Below, piece after piece: positions 10,213 through 18,842 of a stretch of 64,000 bases of DNA (its first letter is position 1; each line of letters opens with the position of its first letter). The notes beneath the pieces were generated by a model, which did no database searches, had not been told where the DNA came from, and was given only the letters and a program-made list of their open reading frames with translations. The translations under genes were made by a program, and so were the position numbers. This DNA is from Deinococcus ficus (GTDB lineage Bacteria > Deinococcota > Deinococci > Deinococcales > Deinococcaceae), in contig NZ_CP021081.1 of NCBI RefSeq assembly GCF_003444775.1, positions 1,662,001-1,726,000 on the forward strand. Direction: 5' to 3'.

Positions 10213-11109
10213 TTACACACGTTCGATCTCCTTCGTGCCGAACAGGCCGTAGGGTCGGATCAGGAGCACCGCGATCAGGATCAGGAAGGGGAACACGGTG
10301 CGGGTGCCGCCGCCCGGCACGTACTGGTCCAGGTACCCGGCCGCGAGGTTTTCCAGAATGCCGATCAGGATGCCGCCCACGATGGCGCCCAGCACACTGT
10401 CCAGCCCGCCGAGAATCACGACCGGGAAGACCATCAGGCCGATGGCGGTGAGGCCCCCGAGGCTGAGGCCGGTCATCATGCCCAGGATCACGCCAGCGGC
10501 GGCGGCGCTGAGGCCGGCGGCGGCCCAGGCGAGCGCGAACACGCGTTCCACGCTGGTGCCGACGCTCATGGCGGCCATCTGGTCGTCGGCGACGGCGCGC
10601 ATGGTGATGCCCAGGGTGCTCTTGTTGAAGAAGTACGTGAACGCTCCCAGCAGGCCCAGCGAGGCGAGCACCCCGGCGATCTGCACGCGGGAGAGCTGCG
10701 CGCCCAGCACGGGAATGCTGTCGCCGGTCAGGGCGGCGGGCGTGGGGAAGTTGAAGTTCCCGGCGCCGTACGGGGTGAGGTGCAGCAGGCCGTCGATGAC
10801 GCTGGCCAGGCCGATGGTGACCATGATGACGCTGATGATGGGTTCGCCCACCATGCGCCGCAGGAACACCCGCTCGATCAGCATGCCCAGCAGGAAGGTG
10901 CTGACCATGCTGATCAGCCCCGCCACCCAGAAGTTCACGCCGGCCTGCGTGAGGGCGTAGGCGATGAAGGCGCCGGTGGCGATCACCTGCCCGTGCGCGA
11001 AGTTGATGACGCGGCTGGACTTGTAGATGAGCACGAAGCCCAGCGCCGCCAGGGCGTAGATGCTGCCGATGACCACACCGGCAATCAGGAGTTGGGGAAG
11101 CAGGTCCAC
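10213..11109 (-). CDS. livH: Branched-chain-type ABC transporter permease LivH
   Basis: Inner-membrane permease, 298 aa, with about eight hydrophobic segments. The conserved start YALAALGFVLIYKSSRVINF and AHGQ loop are diagnostic for LivH. Start is GTG at 11109 with AAGGAG eight bases upstream. It follows the acyl-CoA synthetase by 19 bases, so the transporter genes are interrupted by an enzyme gene that is clearly part of the same operon. Confidence 0.93.
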   Translation of the reverse strand: MDLLPQLLIAGVVIGSIYALAALGFVLIYKSSRVINFAHGQVIATGAFIAYALTQAGVNFWVAGLISMVSTFLLGMLIERVFLRRMVGEPIISVIMVTIGLASVIDGLLHLTPYGAGNFNFPTPAALTGDSIPVLGAQLSRVQIAGVLASLGLLGAFTYFFNKSTLGITMRAVADDQMAAMSVGTSVERVFALAWAAAGLSAAAAGVILGMMTGLSLGGLTAIGLMVFPVVILGGLDSVLGAIVGGILIGILENLAAGYLDQYVPGGGTRTVFPFLILIAVLLIRPYGLFGTKEIERV

Positions 11110-11128
11110 GTCTCGGTCTCCTTGGGGC

Positions 11129-13147
11129 TCAGGCGCTCGCCTGGGGGCGGCGGGGCGGGGCAGGAACGGCGGGGCCTTCGCCGGGCACGTCGTGAACGGT
11201 GATGCGGGTCTGCACGCGCTGTTCCTGGCCGTCCTGGTACTTGAACACGGCCTCCACGGCCTTCTCGCGGCTGCCGTCGTACAGCGCCTCGACGATGGGC
11301 GCGTACTTGGCGCCGATGGTCTTGCGGCGGACCTTGCCGGTGCGGGTGAGTTCGTCGTCGTCGGCGTCCAGGAGCTTGTACAGCAGCACGTAGCGTCTGA
11401 TGCGTTCGTGCGGTTCGAGGCGGCCGTTGGCTTCCTGCACCTCGCGGGCGATGAGCTCGGCGACTTCGGGTTTGCTGCTCAGGTCCATGTAGGTGGTGTA
11501 GGCGATCTGTTTTTTCTCCGCCCACTGCCCGACGGTCATGGGGTCCACGTTCAGGATCGCGGTGACCTCGTCGCGGCCGTCGCCGAGGGCGACGGCTTCC
11601 TTGATGTACGGGCTGAACTTCAGGCGGTTCTCGATGTACTGGGGGCTGAACTGCTCCCCGCGGGCGCTGCGCATCACGTCGCTGAGCCGGTCGATGACCT
11701 GCAGGTGGCCGTCCGGGGTGAGGCGGCCGGCGTCGCCGCTGTGCAGCCAGCCGTCTTTGATGGTCTCGGCGGTGGCGTCGTCCTTCTTGTAGTAGCCCTT
11801 GCACACGGCGGGGCTGCGGCTGATGATCTCGCCGTCCTCGGTGATGCGGCACTCCCCGCCGGGCAGCGGCTTGCCGACCGTGTCGAAGCGGATGTCGCCG
11901 TCGCGGTGCACGTACGCGATGCCGATGTTCTCGGTCTGGCCGTAGATCTGCTTCAGGTTCACGCCGAGGCCGTGGTAGAAGCGGAACACGTCCGGGCCGA
12001 GCGCCGCGCCGCCGGTGTAGGCGTGCGTGAGGCGCAGGAACCCGAGCTGGTCGAGCAGCGGGCGGGTCAGGCCCCAGTACGCCACCCAGCGTTTCATGGC
12101 GGCCAGGCCGGTGGGCTTGCGGCCGGAGAGGGACGCGTCGGCGGCGTCCGTGCTCCATTTCATCAGGGTGCGGTACAGCGCGCGATTGGGGCCGTAGCTT
12201 TCCTGCATCTTGATGTACATCTGGCTCTGGATGCCTTCCCACACGCGGGGCGGGGCGAACATGAAGTGCGGGCCGATCTCCACGAGGTCCTGCATGGCGG
12301 TATCGGTGCTCTCGGGGAAGTTCACGGTGATGCCGCCCGCGAGCGCCACCCCGATGGTCATCATCTGTTCGCCGATCCACGCCATCGGCAGGAAGCTCAG
12401 GTAGTCGCTGCCGGGTTTGAAGCGCTCGACCTCGCCCAGGGACTTGCCCATGTACAGCAGGTTGCGGTGGCTGAGCATGGCGGCTTTCGGCAGGCCGGTG
12501 GTGCCGGAGGTGAGGCTGAAGTGGCACACGTCGTCCGGGTGGCCCTTGGCGCTCTCGGTGCCGAAGATGTCGGTGGGCTGCTGCCGGCCCAGGCTCAGCA
12601 GGTCCTCGAAGCTCATGAACCAGGGATCACCGGCGTGCTTGGCCATGCCGCGTGGGTCCTCGTAGATGACCTTGCGGACCTTGCCCCCGGCGGCGGCGTC
12701 CAGGTCGGCGCGGTGTTCGAGGAGTTTGTCCACCTGCTCCTCGTCCTCGGCCAGGACGACCACGGCGTCGGTGTACTCCACGACGTACTTCACCTCGCTC
12801 GCGACGCTGCTCTGGTACACGCCCACGCTGATGGCGCCCAGGGCCTGCGTGCCGACCTCCATGAACACCCAGGCGGGGATGTTCTCGGCGATCACCGCGA
12901 CCTTCTCGCCGCGCGTGACGCCCAGGGCGTGCAGGCCGGCGGCGACCTCGCGGGCGCGTTCCAGGTACGTGAGGTTGGTGGTCTCGTTCCAGATGCCGAA
13001 CTCCTTGTGGCGCAGGGCCACGCCGTTCGGGGAGAGGCGGGCGCGCTCGGTCAGGAGTTGCGGGATGGTGAAGCGGGTCACGTCCCCCAGCAGACTGGGG
13101 TTGGCGAAGATGTTCGGAGCGGCGGGCGCGGCAGGCTGGGCGGTCAT
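11129..13147 (-). CDS. AMP-forming long-chain acyl-CoA synthetase inside liv operon
   Basis: Adenylate-forming enzyme of 672 aa, the length of the long-chain acyl-CoA synthetase (FAA1-like) branch. Motifs: SLTSGTTGLPKAAM (ATP loop), YGQTENIGIAYV (adenylate motif), GWLHSGDAGRLTPDG and the hinge LQVIDRLSD. It converts a carboxylic acid, ATP and CoA to the acyl-CoA, probably at the inner face of the membrane. ATG at 13147 overlaps the livG stop by four bases (ATGA), indicating translational coupling. Placement between livG and livH suggests it traps the transported substrate as CoA ester. Confidence 0.92.
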   Translation of the reverse strand: MTAQPAAPAAPNIFANPSLLGDVTRFTIPQLLTERARLSPNGVALRHKEFGIWNETTNLTYLERAREVAAGLHALGVTRGEKVAVIAENIPAWVFMEVGTQALGAISVGVYQSSVASEVKYVVEYTDAVVVLAEDEEQVDKLLEHRADLDAAAGGKVRKVIYEDPRGMAKHAGDPWFMSFEDLLSLGRQQPTDIFGTESAKGHPDDVCHFSLTSGTTGLPKAAMLSHRNLLYMGKSLGEVERFKPGSDYLSFLPMAWIGEQMMTIGVALAGGITVNFPESTDTAMQDLVEIGPHFMFAPPRVWEGIQSQMYIKMQESYGPNRALYRTLMKWSTDAADASLSGRKPTGLAAMKRWVAYWGLTRPLLDQLGFLRLTHAYTGGAALGPDVFRFYHGLGVNLKQIYGQTENIGIAYVHRDGDIRFDTVGKPLPGGECRITEDGEIISRSPAVCKGYYKKDDATAETIKDGWLHSGDAGRLTPDGHLQVIDRLSDVMRSARGEQFSPQYIENRLKFSPYIKEAVALGDGRDEVTAILNVDPMTVGQWAEKKQIAYTTYMDLSSKPEVAELIAREVQEANGRLEPHERIRRYVLLYKLLDADDDELTRTGKVRRKTIGAKYAPIVEALYDGSREKAVEAVFKYQDGQEQRVQTRITVHDVPGEGPAVPAPPRRPQASA

Positions 13148-13962
13148 GCGGGCACCACCTGCGCGGCCGCACCCGTCACGCTGTCCTCGAAGGGCCGCTG
13201 CTCGGCCACGCCGGTGTACGCCTCGATCACGCGGGGGTTGGCGCTGACTTCTTCGGGGGTGCCCTCGGCGATCTTCTGCCCGAAGTCCAGGACGTACACG
13301 CGGTCGCTGATGTCCATGACCACGCCCAGGTCGTGCTCGATGAGCACCACGGTGATGCCCTGTTCCCGCTGGATGTCCAGGATGAAGCGGACCATGTCCT
13401 CCTTCTCCTCGACGTTCATGCCGGCCATAGGTTCGTCCAGCAGCAGCAGTTTCGGCGCAAGGGTCAGCGCCCGGGCGACCTCCACGCGCTTCTGGATGCC
13501 GTACGCGAGCGTGCCGACCGGGTGGTGGCGGTGCTCCTCCAGTTCCATGAAGTCGATGACGCGCTCCACGTACGCGCGGTTGTACGCCTCCTGCTTGCTG
13601 GCCTTGCCGTAGTACAGGAGGCTGTGCAGCAGGCCGTAGCGCAGGTGCGTGTGCCGGGCCAGCAGGAGGTTTTCCACGACGCTCAGGCCGCGGAACAGTT
13701 CCAGGTTCTGGAAGGCGCGGGCGATGCCGTAGCTCGTGACGATGTTCGGCGCGGAGCGGCTGAGGTCGTGGTCGCCGAAGGTGATGCGGCCCTGGGTGGG
13801 GTGGTAGAAGCCGCTGATGCAGTTGAGCATGCTGGTCTTGCCGGCGCCGTTCGGGCCGATGATGCTGACGATCTCGCCTTCCGGCACGACCAGGCTGACG
13901 TCCGTGAGGGCCTTGAGGCCCCCGAACTGCAGGGTCACGTTCTCGACGTGAAGTTGTGGCAT
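13144..13962 (-). CDS. livG: Branched-chain-type ABC transporter ATPase LivG
   Basis: First ATPase of the Liv-type importer, 272 aa, and first gene of the leftward operon livG-acs-livH-livM-livK-livF-paaK-like. Walker A IIGPNGAGKTSM, Walker B LLLLDEPMAGMN and switch LIEHDLGVV are intact. The signature is LAYGIQKRVEVARAL, departing from LSYGxQR but with the essential glycine. Start ATG at 13962 has GGAGG five bases upstream. The C-terminal tail (EDSVTGAAAQVVPA) extends beyond the usual end. Confidence 0.93.
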   Translation of the reverse strand: MPQLHVENVTLQFGGLKALTDVSLVVPEGEIVSIIGPNGAGKTSMLNCISGFYHPTQGRITFGDHDLSRSAPNIVTSYGIARAFQNLELFRGLSVVENLLLARHTHLRYGLLHSLLYYGKASKQEAYNRAYVERVIDFMELEEHRHHPVGTLAYGIQKRVEVARALTLAPKLLLLDEPMAGMNVEEKEDMVRFILDIQREQGITVVLIEHDLGVVMDISDRVYVLDFGQKIAEGTPEEVSANPRVIEAYTGVAEQRPFEDSVTGAAAQVVPA

Positions 13963-14278
13963 GGGGGCCTCCGGCCTGCTGGGGGGTGAAACCCGGGCGG
14001 TAGGGACGGTGAAGGGACGCCTGAAGCGCCGGACAGGGGGCCGGGCGCGGGACAGCGGGTGTGTTTTCGGTGGGTTGATTATGTGGGGTCGGGCCGGGGC
14101 TCATCCGTAAATTCGTCTAGACTTCTCTGACGATCTGCTCATTCTTGATAAAGTTGGCTAGACAGATTTGGGGTGGATTGAGGATCATCCGGGGCTGGTC
14201 CGGCACACTGAACCCACCCGATATGTCCCCTGTGTCCCCCTCCCCGACCTTCCCGCCCGGTCAAGGAGCCGCCCCCAC
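13963..14278. promoter_or_regulatory. Divergent control region between livG operon and acyl-CoA synthetase
   Basis: 316 bases, with a segment at 14102-14170 that is much richer in A/T than its surroundings. It holds two CTAGAC words (14117-14122 and 14158-14163), the first within the palindrome GTCTAGAC (14115-14122). For the rightward gene, TCTGAC (14126-14131), 17 bases, TAAAGT (14149-14154) is a fair promoter. No clear TAnnnT box serves the leftward operon. The CTAGAC repeats could be operator half-sites. Confidence 0.45.
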
Positions 14279-15826
14279 GTGAACACGCCCCTGACCCCTC
14301 TGGAGCCCGTGCTGCGCGCCCTGCACCTACACGCCGACCGGACGGCCCTGCGGTGCGGCGACATGACCCTCTCCTACGCGGAGCTCGCCCGCCGCACGGC
14401 GCAGATGGTCACTCTGCTGCATGAGGCCGGCCTGCGCCCCGGCGGGCACGTCGCCCTGGTCTCCCCGAACACCCTGGACGCCCTGATCGCCTTCCACGCC
14501 GTGCCGCTGGCCGGCGGCGTGATCGTGCCGCTGAACACGGCCTTCGACGACCACGACCTGAATTTCCTGCTGCGCCACGCCGACCCGGTGGGCGTGTTCG
14601 TGGACCGCGCGCAGCTGCCCCGCGTGGCCCACACCCTCGAGGCGCTGCGCCTCCCCTACCGCGCCACCGGCCCCGACGCGGCCCTGGCCGCCGAACTGGA
14701 CACCCACGCCCCCGCCGAGCTGCGACTCCCGGAGGGCCTCAAGGAAGACCAGCCGATCAGCGTGAACTACACCAGCGGCACCACCAGCGACCCGAAGGGC
14801 GTGATGCTCACGCACCGGAACATGCACACCAGCCTGTGCAACCTGCTGTACCACCTGAACCTGCGCCCCGGGCACGCGCACCTGCACGCGCTGACGCTCT
14901 CGCACAGCAACGGCTGGGGCATGGCCTGGGCGGTCACGGCCGCCGGCGCCGAGCACGTCCTGCCCACCCGCCCACAGCCGCTGGGCGCCGCCGACCTGCG
15001 CGCCGAACTCGCCGCCGTGACGCACCTGACGGCCACGCCCGCCCTGCTGGCCCCACTGGCCGACATGCCGCAGGCCGCTCCCCTCCCCCGCCCCGTGCGG
15101 GTGCTGCTGGCCGGCACGACCCCCACCCTGCCGCTGATCACCGGCCTGCAGGCGCAGGGCTTCGAGGTGCTGCACGGCTACGGCCTGACCGAGACGAGCG
15201 CCGTGCTGACCGTCACGGACCTCGGCGCGCAGCCCGGCGCGGACGCGGCGCTGCTGCGGCGTCAGGGGCACGCCATGCTGCACGGCGGCGAGATCCAGGT
15301 GGTGCTGGAGGACGGCACGCCCGTGCCCGCCGACGGGCAGACTCCCGGCGAGGTGGTGATCCGCAGCAACCAGGTCATGAAGGGCTACTACAAGAACCCC
15401 CGCGCGACCCGCCGCGCCATCAAGAACGGCTGGCTGCACACCGGGGACCTGGCGGTCCTGCACCCCGACCACCGCCTGGAGATCCTGGACCGCGAGGGCG
15501 ACCTGCTGAAACTGGCCGGGCACCCGATGTCCAGCGTGCAGATCGAGGCGGTGTTGTACCGGCACCCCAGCGTGCGGGAGGCCGTGGTGGTGGCCGCGCC
15601 CGGCGAGGACGGCGACCAGCCGGTCGCGTTCCTGACGCTGCACCCGGGCGCGCAGGTGACCGGCCGAGAGATCCTGGGCTTCTGCACGCCGCACCTGCCG
15701 GCGTACGCCCTGCCGCGCCGGGCGGTGATCACCACCGACCTGCCCAAGACCGCCAGCGGGAAGGTCCTGAAGCACGTCCTGCGGGCCGAGGTGAAGGACA
15801 AGCGCCTGGGGCACAGCGCGGACTGA
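14279..15826 (+). CDS. AMP-forming acyl-CoA synthetase (medium-length type)
   Basis: 515-residue adenylate-forming ligase, shorter than the operon enzyme and closer to the medium-chain/crotonobetaine CoA ligase type. Motifs: NYTSGTTSDPKGVMLTHRN, HGYGLTETSAV, GWLHTGDLAVL, LEILDREGDL and the catalytic lysine in PKTASGKVLKH. Activates a carboxylic acid to its CoA ester. GTG at 14279 (MNTPLTPLEP) is used because AAGGAG lies ten bases upstream; earlier in-frame sequence is not domain-like. It is divergent from the liv operon and probably shares its control region. Confidence 0.88.
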   Translation: MNTPLTPLEPVLRALHLHADRTALRCGDMTLSYAELARRTAQMVTLLHEAGLRPGGHVALVSPNTLDALIAFHAVPLAGGVIVPLNTAFDDHDLNFLLRHADPVGVFVDRAQLPRVAHTLEALRLPYRATGPDAALAAELDTHAPAELRLPEGLKEDQPISVNYTSGTTSDPKGVMLTHRNMHTSLCNLLYHLNLRPGHAHLHALTLSHSNGWGMAWAVTAAGAEHVLPTRPQPLGAADLRAELAAVTHLTATPALLAPLADMPQAAPLPRPVRVLLAGTTPTLPLITGLQAQGFEVLHGYGLTETSAVLTVTDLGAQPGADAALLRRQGHAMLHGGEIQVVLEDGTPVPADGQTPGEVVIRSNQVMKGYYKNPRATRRAIKNGWLHTGDLAVLHPDHRLEILDREGDLLKLAGHPMSSVQIEAVLYRHPSVREAVVVAAPGEDGDQPVAFLTLHPGAQVTGREILGFCTPHLPAYALPRRAVITTDLPKTASGKVLKHVLRAEVKDKRLGHSAD

Positions 15827-15860
15827 GGGGGTGGGCCCGGCCGTGCCACACTGAAGCGGT

Positions 15861-16526
15861 ATGCCCAACGTCCTGATCGTGGATGACGACCCGGCCATCC
15901 TGGAGATTCTGGGCGCGTACCTGCGCGCCGAGGGCCACACGGTGCTGGAGGCCGGGGACGGCTGGCAGGCGCGGGAACTGCTGCCGCGGGCGGACGTGGC
16001 GGTGCTGGACTGGATGCTGCCCGGCGTGAGCGGCGTGGACCTGGCCCGCGAGGTCCGGGCGGGCGGGTCCAGCCTGCCGATCCTGATGCTGACCGCCCGG
16101 GGTGAGGAGGAGGACAAGCTGCGCGGCCTGGACGGCGGCGCGGACGATTACGTGGTCAAGCCCTTCAGTCCGCGCGAGGTCGTGGCCCGCGTGCGGGCCC
16201 TGCTGCGGCGGGTGGGCGTGGCGGACGTGCTGGTCAGCGGCGGGCTGCGCATCGACCTGCGGGCGCGGGCGGCCAGCCTGAACGGCGCGGCCCTGGAACT
16301 CTCGAAGCTGGAATTCGACCTGCTGTCAGCCCTGGCGCAGCACGCGGGGATGGCGTGGCCACGCGAGCGGCTGCTGGAGCGGGTGTGGGGCAGCGACTAC
16401 CTGGGCACCGAGCGGGTGGTGGACGTGCACATCACGGCGCTGCGCCGCAAGCTGGGCGACACGTCGGACACGCCGCGGTTCATCGAGACGGTCCGCGGCG
16501 TCGGGTACCGCTTCCGGGAGGACTGA
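15861..16526 (+). CDS. OmpR-family response regulator
   Basis: 221 aa. The receiver domain has acidic pocket DDD (residues 8-10), phospho-acceptor Asp50 in VAVLDWMLPG, and Lys in VVKPF. The C-terminal winged helix ends RRKLGD...RFIETVRGVGYRF, typical of OmpR/PhoB regulators that bind direct repeats near promoters. It is followed after one base by its histidine kinase, so the pair forms an operon. Start ATG at 15861 is 34 bases after the ligase stop; CACACT (15847-15852) eight bases upstream resembles the local leaderless box. Confidence 0.92.
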   Translation: MPNVLIVDDDPAILEILGAYLRAEGHTVLEAGDGWQARELLPRADVAVLDWMLPGVSGVDLAREVRAGGSSLPILMLTARGEEEDKLRGLDGGADDYVVKPFSPREVVARVRALLRRVGVADVLVSGGLRIDLRARAASLNGAALELSKLEFDLLSALAQHAGMAWPRERLLERVWGSDYLGTERVVDVHITALRRKLGDTSDTPRFIETVRGVGYRFRED

Positions 16527-16527
16527 C

Positions 16528-17613
16528 GTGCGCTTTCTGCCCCGGCTGCTCCTGTCTCACCTGCTGGTGATCGCGCTGGCGGTCGCGGGCCTGTTCGTGG
16601 CGGCCGAGCTGTTCGCACCGAACTTCTACCGCGCGCACGTGGACGAGATGGTGCAGACCCTCGGTCCGGCCGGGGCGGAACTGCGCGGGAACCTGGAGCA
16701 CGGCATGCGCCTGACGCTGACTCGGGCGCTGGGCGCGTCGGTGCCGCTGGCGGTGCTGGTGGCGATCGGGGCGGCGCTGCTGTCGTCGCGGCGGGTGGTG
16801 CGGGGCGTGGAGGCCCTGCGGGCCGGCAGCGAGGCCCTGGCGGCCGGCGAGTACCACGCCCGGCTGCAGGCCGGCGGCCGCGACGAGCTGAGCGACCTGG
16901 CGCACAACTTCAACGTGATGGCCGAGCGGTTGGAGCGGGTGGAGCAGGGCCGGGTGGAGTTGATCTCGAACGTCGCGCACGAATTGCGCGCGCCCCTGGC
17001 GGCGCTGCGCGGGTATGCCGACGCGATCACGGACGGCGTGATGGCGCCGGAGCACGCGGCGGGCGCGATCACGCGGGAGGTCGCGGCGATGGAGCGGCTG
17101 GTGCAGGACCTGAGTCTGGTGTCGCGCGTGGAGGCGGGCCGGATCGAGCTGCGCCTCCAGAGGCTGGACGTGGCGGGGGTGCTGGCCGGCGTGCAGGAGC
17201 GCTTCAGTCTGGCGTTCGAGGAACGCGGTGTGGGACTGGTCGTGCCCGCCGGGCCTTTCCCGGCGGTGCGGGCCGACGGGGAGCGGCTGGCGCAGGTGCT
17301 CACGAACCTGCTGGGCAACGCCCTGCGGCACACGCCCCGGGGCGGGCAGGTGAGCTTGGGCGTGCGGGTGGACGGCGGCGCGCTGCGCGTCGAGGTGACG
17401 GACACCGGGCCGGGCATCGCGCCGGAGCACCTGGACCGGGTGTTCGAGCGCTTCTACCGGGTGGACGCGGCCCGCGCCCGGGCGGACGGCGGGAGCGGCG
17501 TGGGCCTGACCATCGCACGCGGCCTGACCGAGGCGATGGGCGGGCGGCTCAGCGTGGCCTCGCAGGTGGGGCGGGGCAGCACGTTCGCGTTCACGGTGCC
17601 GCTGGCCGGCTAG
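16528..17613 (+). CDS. Sensor histidine kinase with HAMP domain
   Basis: 361 aa membrane kinase and partner of the preceding OmpR regulator. One N-terminal hydrophobic helix (about 6-25), a short outside loop and a second helix (about 70-90) are followed by HAMP, the HisKA box SNVAHELRAPLAAL with the phospho-histidine, and an HATPase domain with N box LLGNALRHTP and G boxes DTGPGIAP and GGSGVGLTI. The sensor loop is only about 45 residues, so it may sense the membrane. Start is GTG at 16528, one base after the regulator stop. Confidence 0.92.
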   Translation: MRFLPRLLLSHLLVIALAVAGLFVAAELFAPNFYRAHVDEMVQTLGPAGAELRGNLEHGMRLTLTRALGASVPLAVLVAIGAALLSSRRVVRGVEALRAGSEALAAGEYHARLQAGGRDELSDLAHNFNVMAERLERVEQGRVELISNVAHELRAPLAALRGYADAITDGVMAPEHAAGAITREVAAMERLVQDLSLVSRVEAGRIELRLQRLDVAGVLAGVQERFSLAFEERGVGLVVPAGPFPAVRADGERLAQVLTNLLGNALRHTPRGGQVSLGVRVDGGALRVEVTDTGPGIAPEHLDRVFERFYRVDAARARADGGSGVGLTIARGLTEAMGGRLSVASQVGRGSTFAFTVPLAG

Positions 17614-17642
17614 GCGCGGGCGGGGCTGCTACGCTCCGGGGT

Positions 17643-18302
17643 ATGGCCCTTTCCCCCGTTCCTTCCACCACGCCGGACTGGGCGTTCGAGCGCGAGCACT
17701 GGCGGCGCGGATACTTCCGCGTGGCGGGCGTGGACGAGGCCGGGCGGGGCGCCTGGGCGGGTCCGGTGACGGTCGCGGCGGTGATCCTGCCGGGCCTGGC
17801 GCGGGACTACCCGTTCCGGGACAGCAAGCAGCTCTCGGCCGCGCAGCGGGAGGTCCTGGCGGCCGAGGTGCGCGCGGTGGCGGTGAGCTGGGCGGTGGAA
17901 CACGCCTGGCCGGAGGAGATCGACCGGCTGAACATCCTGGGCGCGACGCACGCGGCGGCGCTGCGGGCGCTGGCGCGGCTGGATCCGGCCCCGCAGGCGC
18001 TGGTCACCGATTACCTGAAGCTGCGGGTGGACGTGCCGCTCAGTGCACCCCCGAAGGCGGACGCCCTGAGTTACAGCGTGGCGGCCGCCAGCCTGCTCGC
18101 CAAGACCGAACGGGACCGCGTGATGGCCGAACTGGACGGGCAGCACCCGGGGTACGGGTTCGCGGGGCACAAGGGGTACGGCGCGCCGGCCCACCGGGCG
18201 GCGCTGCGGGAGCTGGGCGTGTCGGAGGTGCACCGGCGGTCGTTCGCGCCGGTCCGGGCGCTGCTGGGCGCGCCGGCGCCACTGTTCGGGGACGCGGAAT
18301 GA
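17643..18302 (+). CDS. rnhB: Ribonuclease HII
   Basis: 219 aa. Cuts the RNA strand of RNA-DNA hybrids and single ribonucleotides in DNA using two metal ions. Active-site motif GVDEAGRGAWAGP (Asp and Glu ligands), then DSKQLSAAQRE, ATHAAALRAL and DALSYSVAAASLLAKTERD with the third acidic residue. ATG at 17643 is preceded by TACGCT (17630-17635) with seven bases between, so a leaderless transcript is likely. It overlaps the next gene by four bases. Confidence 0.95.
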   Translation: MALSPVPSTTPDWAFEREHWRRGYFRVAGVDEAGRGAWAGPVTVAAVILPGLARDYPFRDSKQLSAAQREVLAAEVRAVAVSWAVEHAWPEEIDRLNILGATHAAALRALARLDPAPQALVTDYLKLRVDVPLSAPPKADALSYSVAAASLLAKTERDRVMAELDGQHPGYGFAGHKGYGAPAHRAALRELGVSEVHRRSFAPVRALLGAPAPLFGDAE

Positions 18303-18835
18303 GGGTGGAATCGGTGAGCGCGGCGCCGGGGCACACGTTCAGCAAGGCGGTTCTCCCGACTGTCCGGCTGATTGCAGGGGTGGGCGTGGAGGGGGACGCG
18401 CATGCGGGCGCGACTGTGAAGCACCGCTCGCGGGTGCGGCAGGACCCCACGCAGCCGAACCTGCGGCAGGTTCACCTGATTCACGCCGAACTGCTGGACG
18501 AACTGGCCGCGCAGGGCTTCACGGTGCGGCCCGGCGACCTCGGGGAGAACGTCCTGACCTGCGGCGTGGACCTGCTGGGCTTGCCGCGCGGCGCGCAGCT
18601 GCACCTGGGGCCGGAGGCGGTGGTGGAGGTCACGGGCCTGCGCAATCCCTGCGCGCAGATCGAGGCGTTCCAGCCGGGGCTACTGCGGGCGGTGCTGGAC
18701 ACCGACGCCCAGGGAAACCCGGTGCGCAAGGCCGGGGTGATGGGCGTGGTCTTGCGGGGTGGGGAGGTCCGGCCCGGGGACGCGGTGCGGGTGGTCCTTC
18801 CGGCCGGACCGCACCGCCCGCTGGACCGGGTGTAG
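18299..18835 (+). CDS. MOSC-domain sulfur-carrier protein
   Basis: 178 aa, a stand-alone MOSC domain of the YiiM-like group. The conserved GDVxxGEN-like region appears as RPGDLGENVLTCGVDL, and LRNPCAQIEAF carries the conserved Cys expected to hold sulfur or contact the Mo cofactor; GVEGDAHAG is the family opening. MOSC proteins deliver sulfur to molybdenum centres or reduce N-hydroxylated compounds; which applies here is unknown. ATGA overlap with rnhB indicates coupling. It runs to within eight bases of the convergent GNAT gene stop. Confidence 0.83.
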   Translation: MRVESVSAAPGHTFSKAVLPTVRLIAGVGVEGDAHAGATVKHRSRVRQDPTQPNLRQVHLIHAELLDELAAQGFTVRPGDLGENVLTCGVDLLGLPRGAQLHLGPEAVVEVTGLRNPCAQIEAFQPGLLRAVLDTDAQGNPVRKAGVMGVVLRGGEVRPGDAVRVVLPAGPHRPLDRV

Positions 18836-18842
18836 CCCGGGG

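Noticed and set aside
13148..14104. Extension of the liv-operon acyl-CoA synthetase to a 991-residue protein
   Set aside because: The extra part is livG read in another frame; ATGA overlap and family length place the start at 13147.
14327..16117. 596-codon frame opposite the divergent acyl-CoA synthetase
   Set aside because: Gln/Val/Gly-rich composition with no domain; it spans two genuine genes on the other strand.
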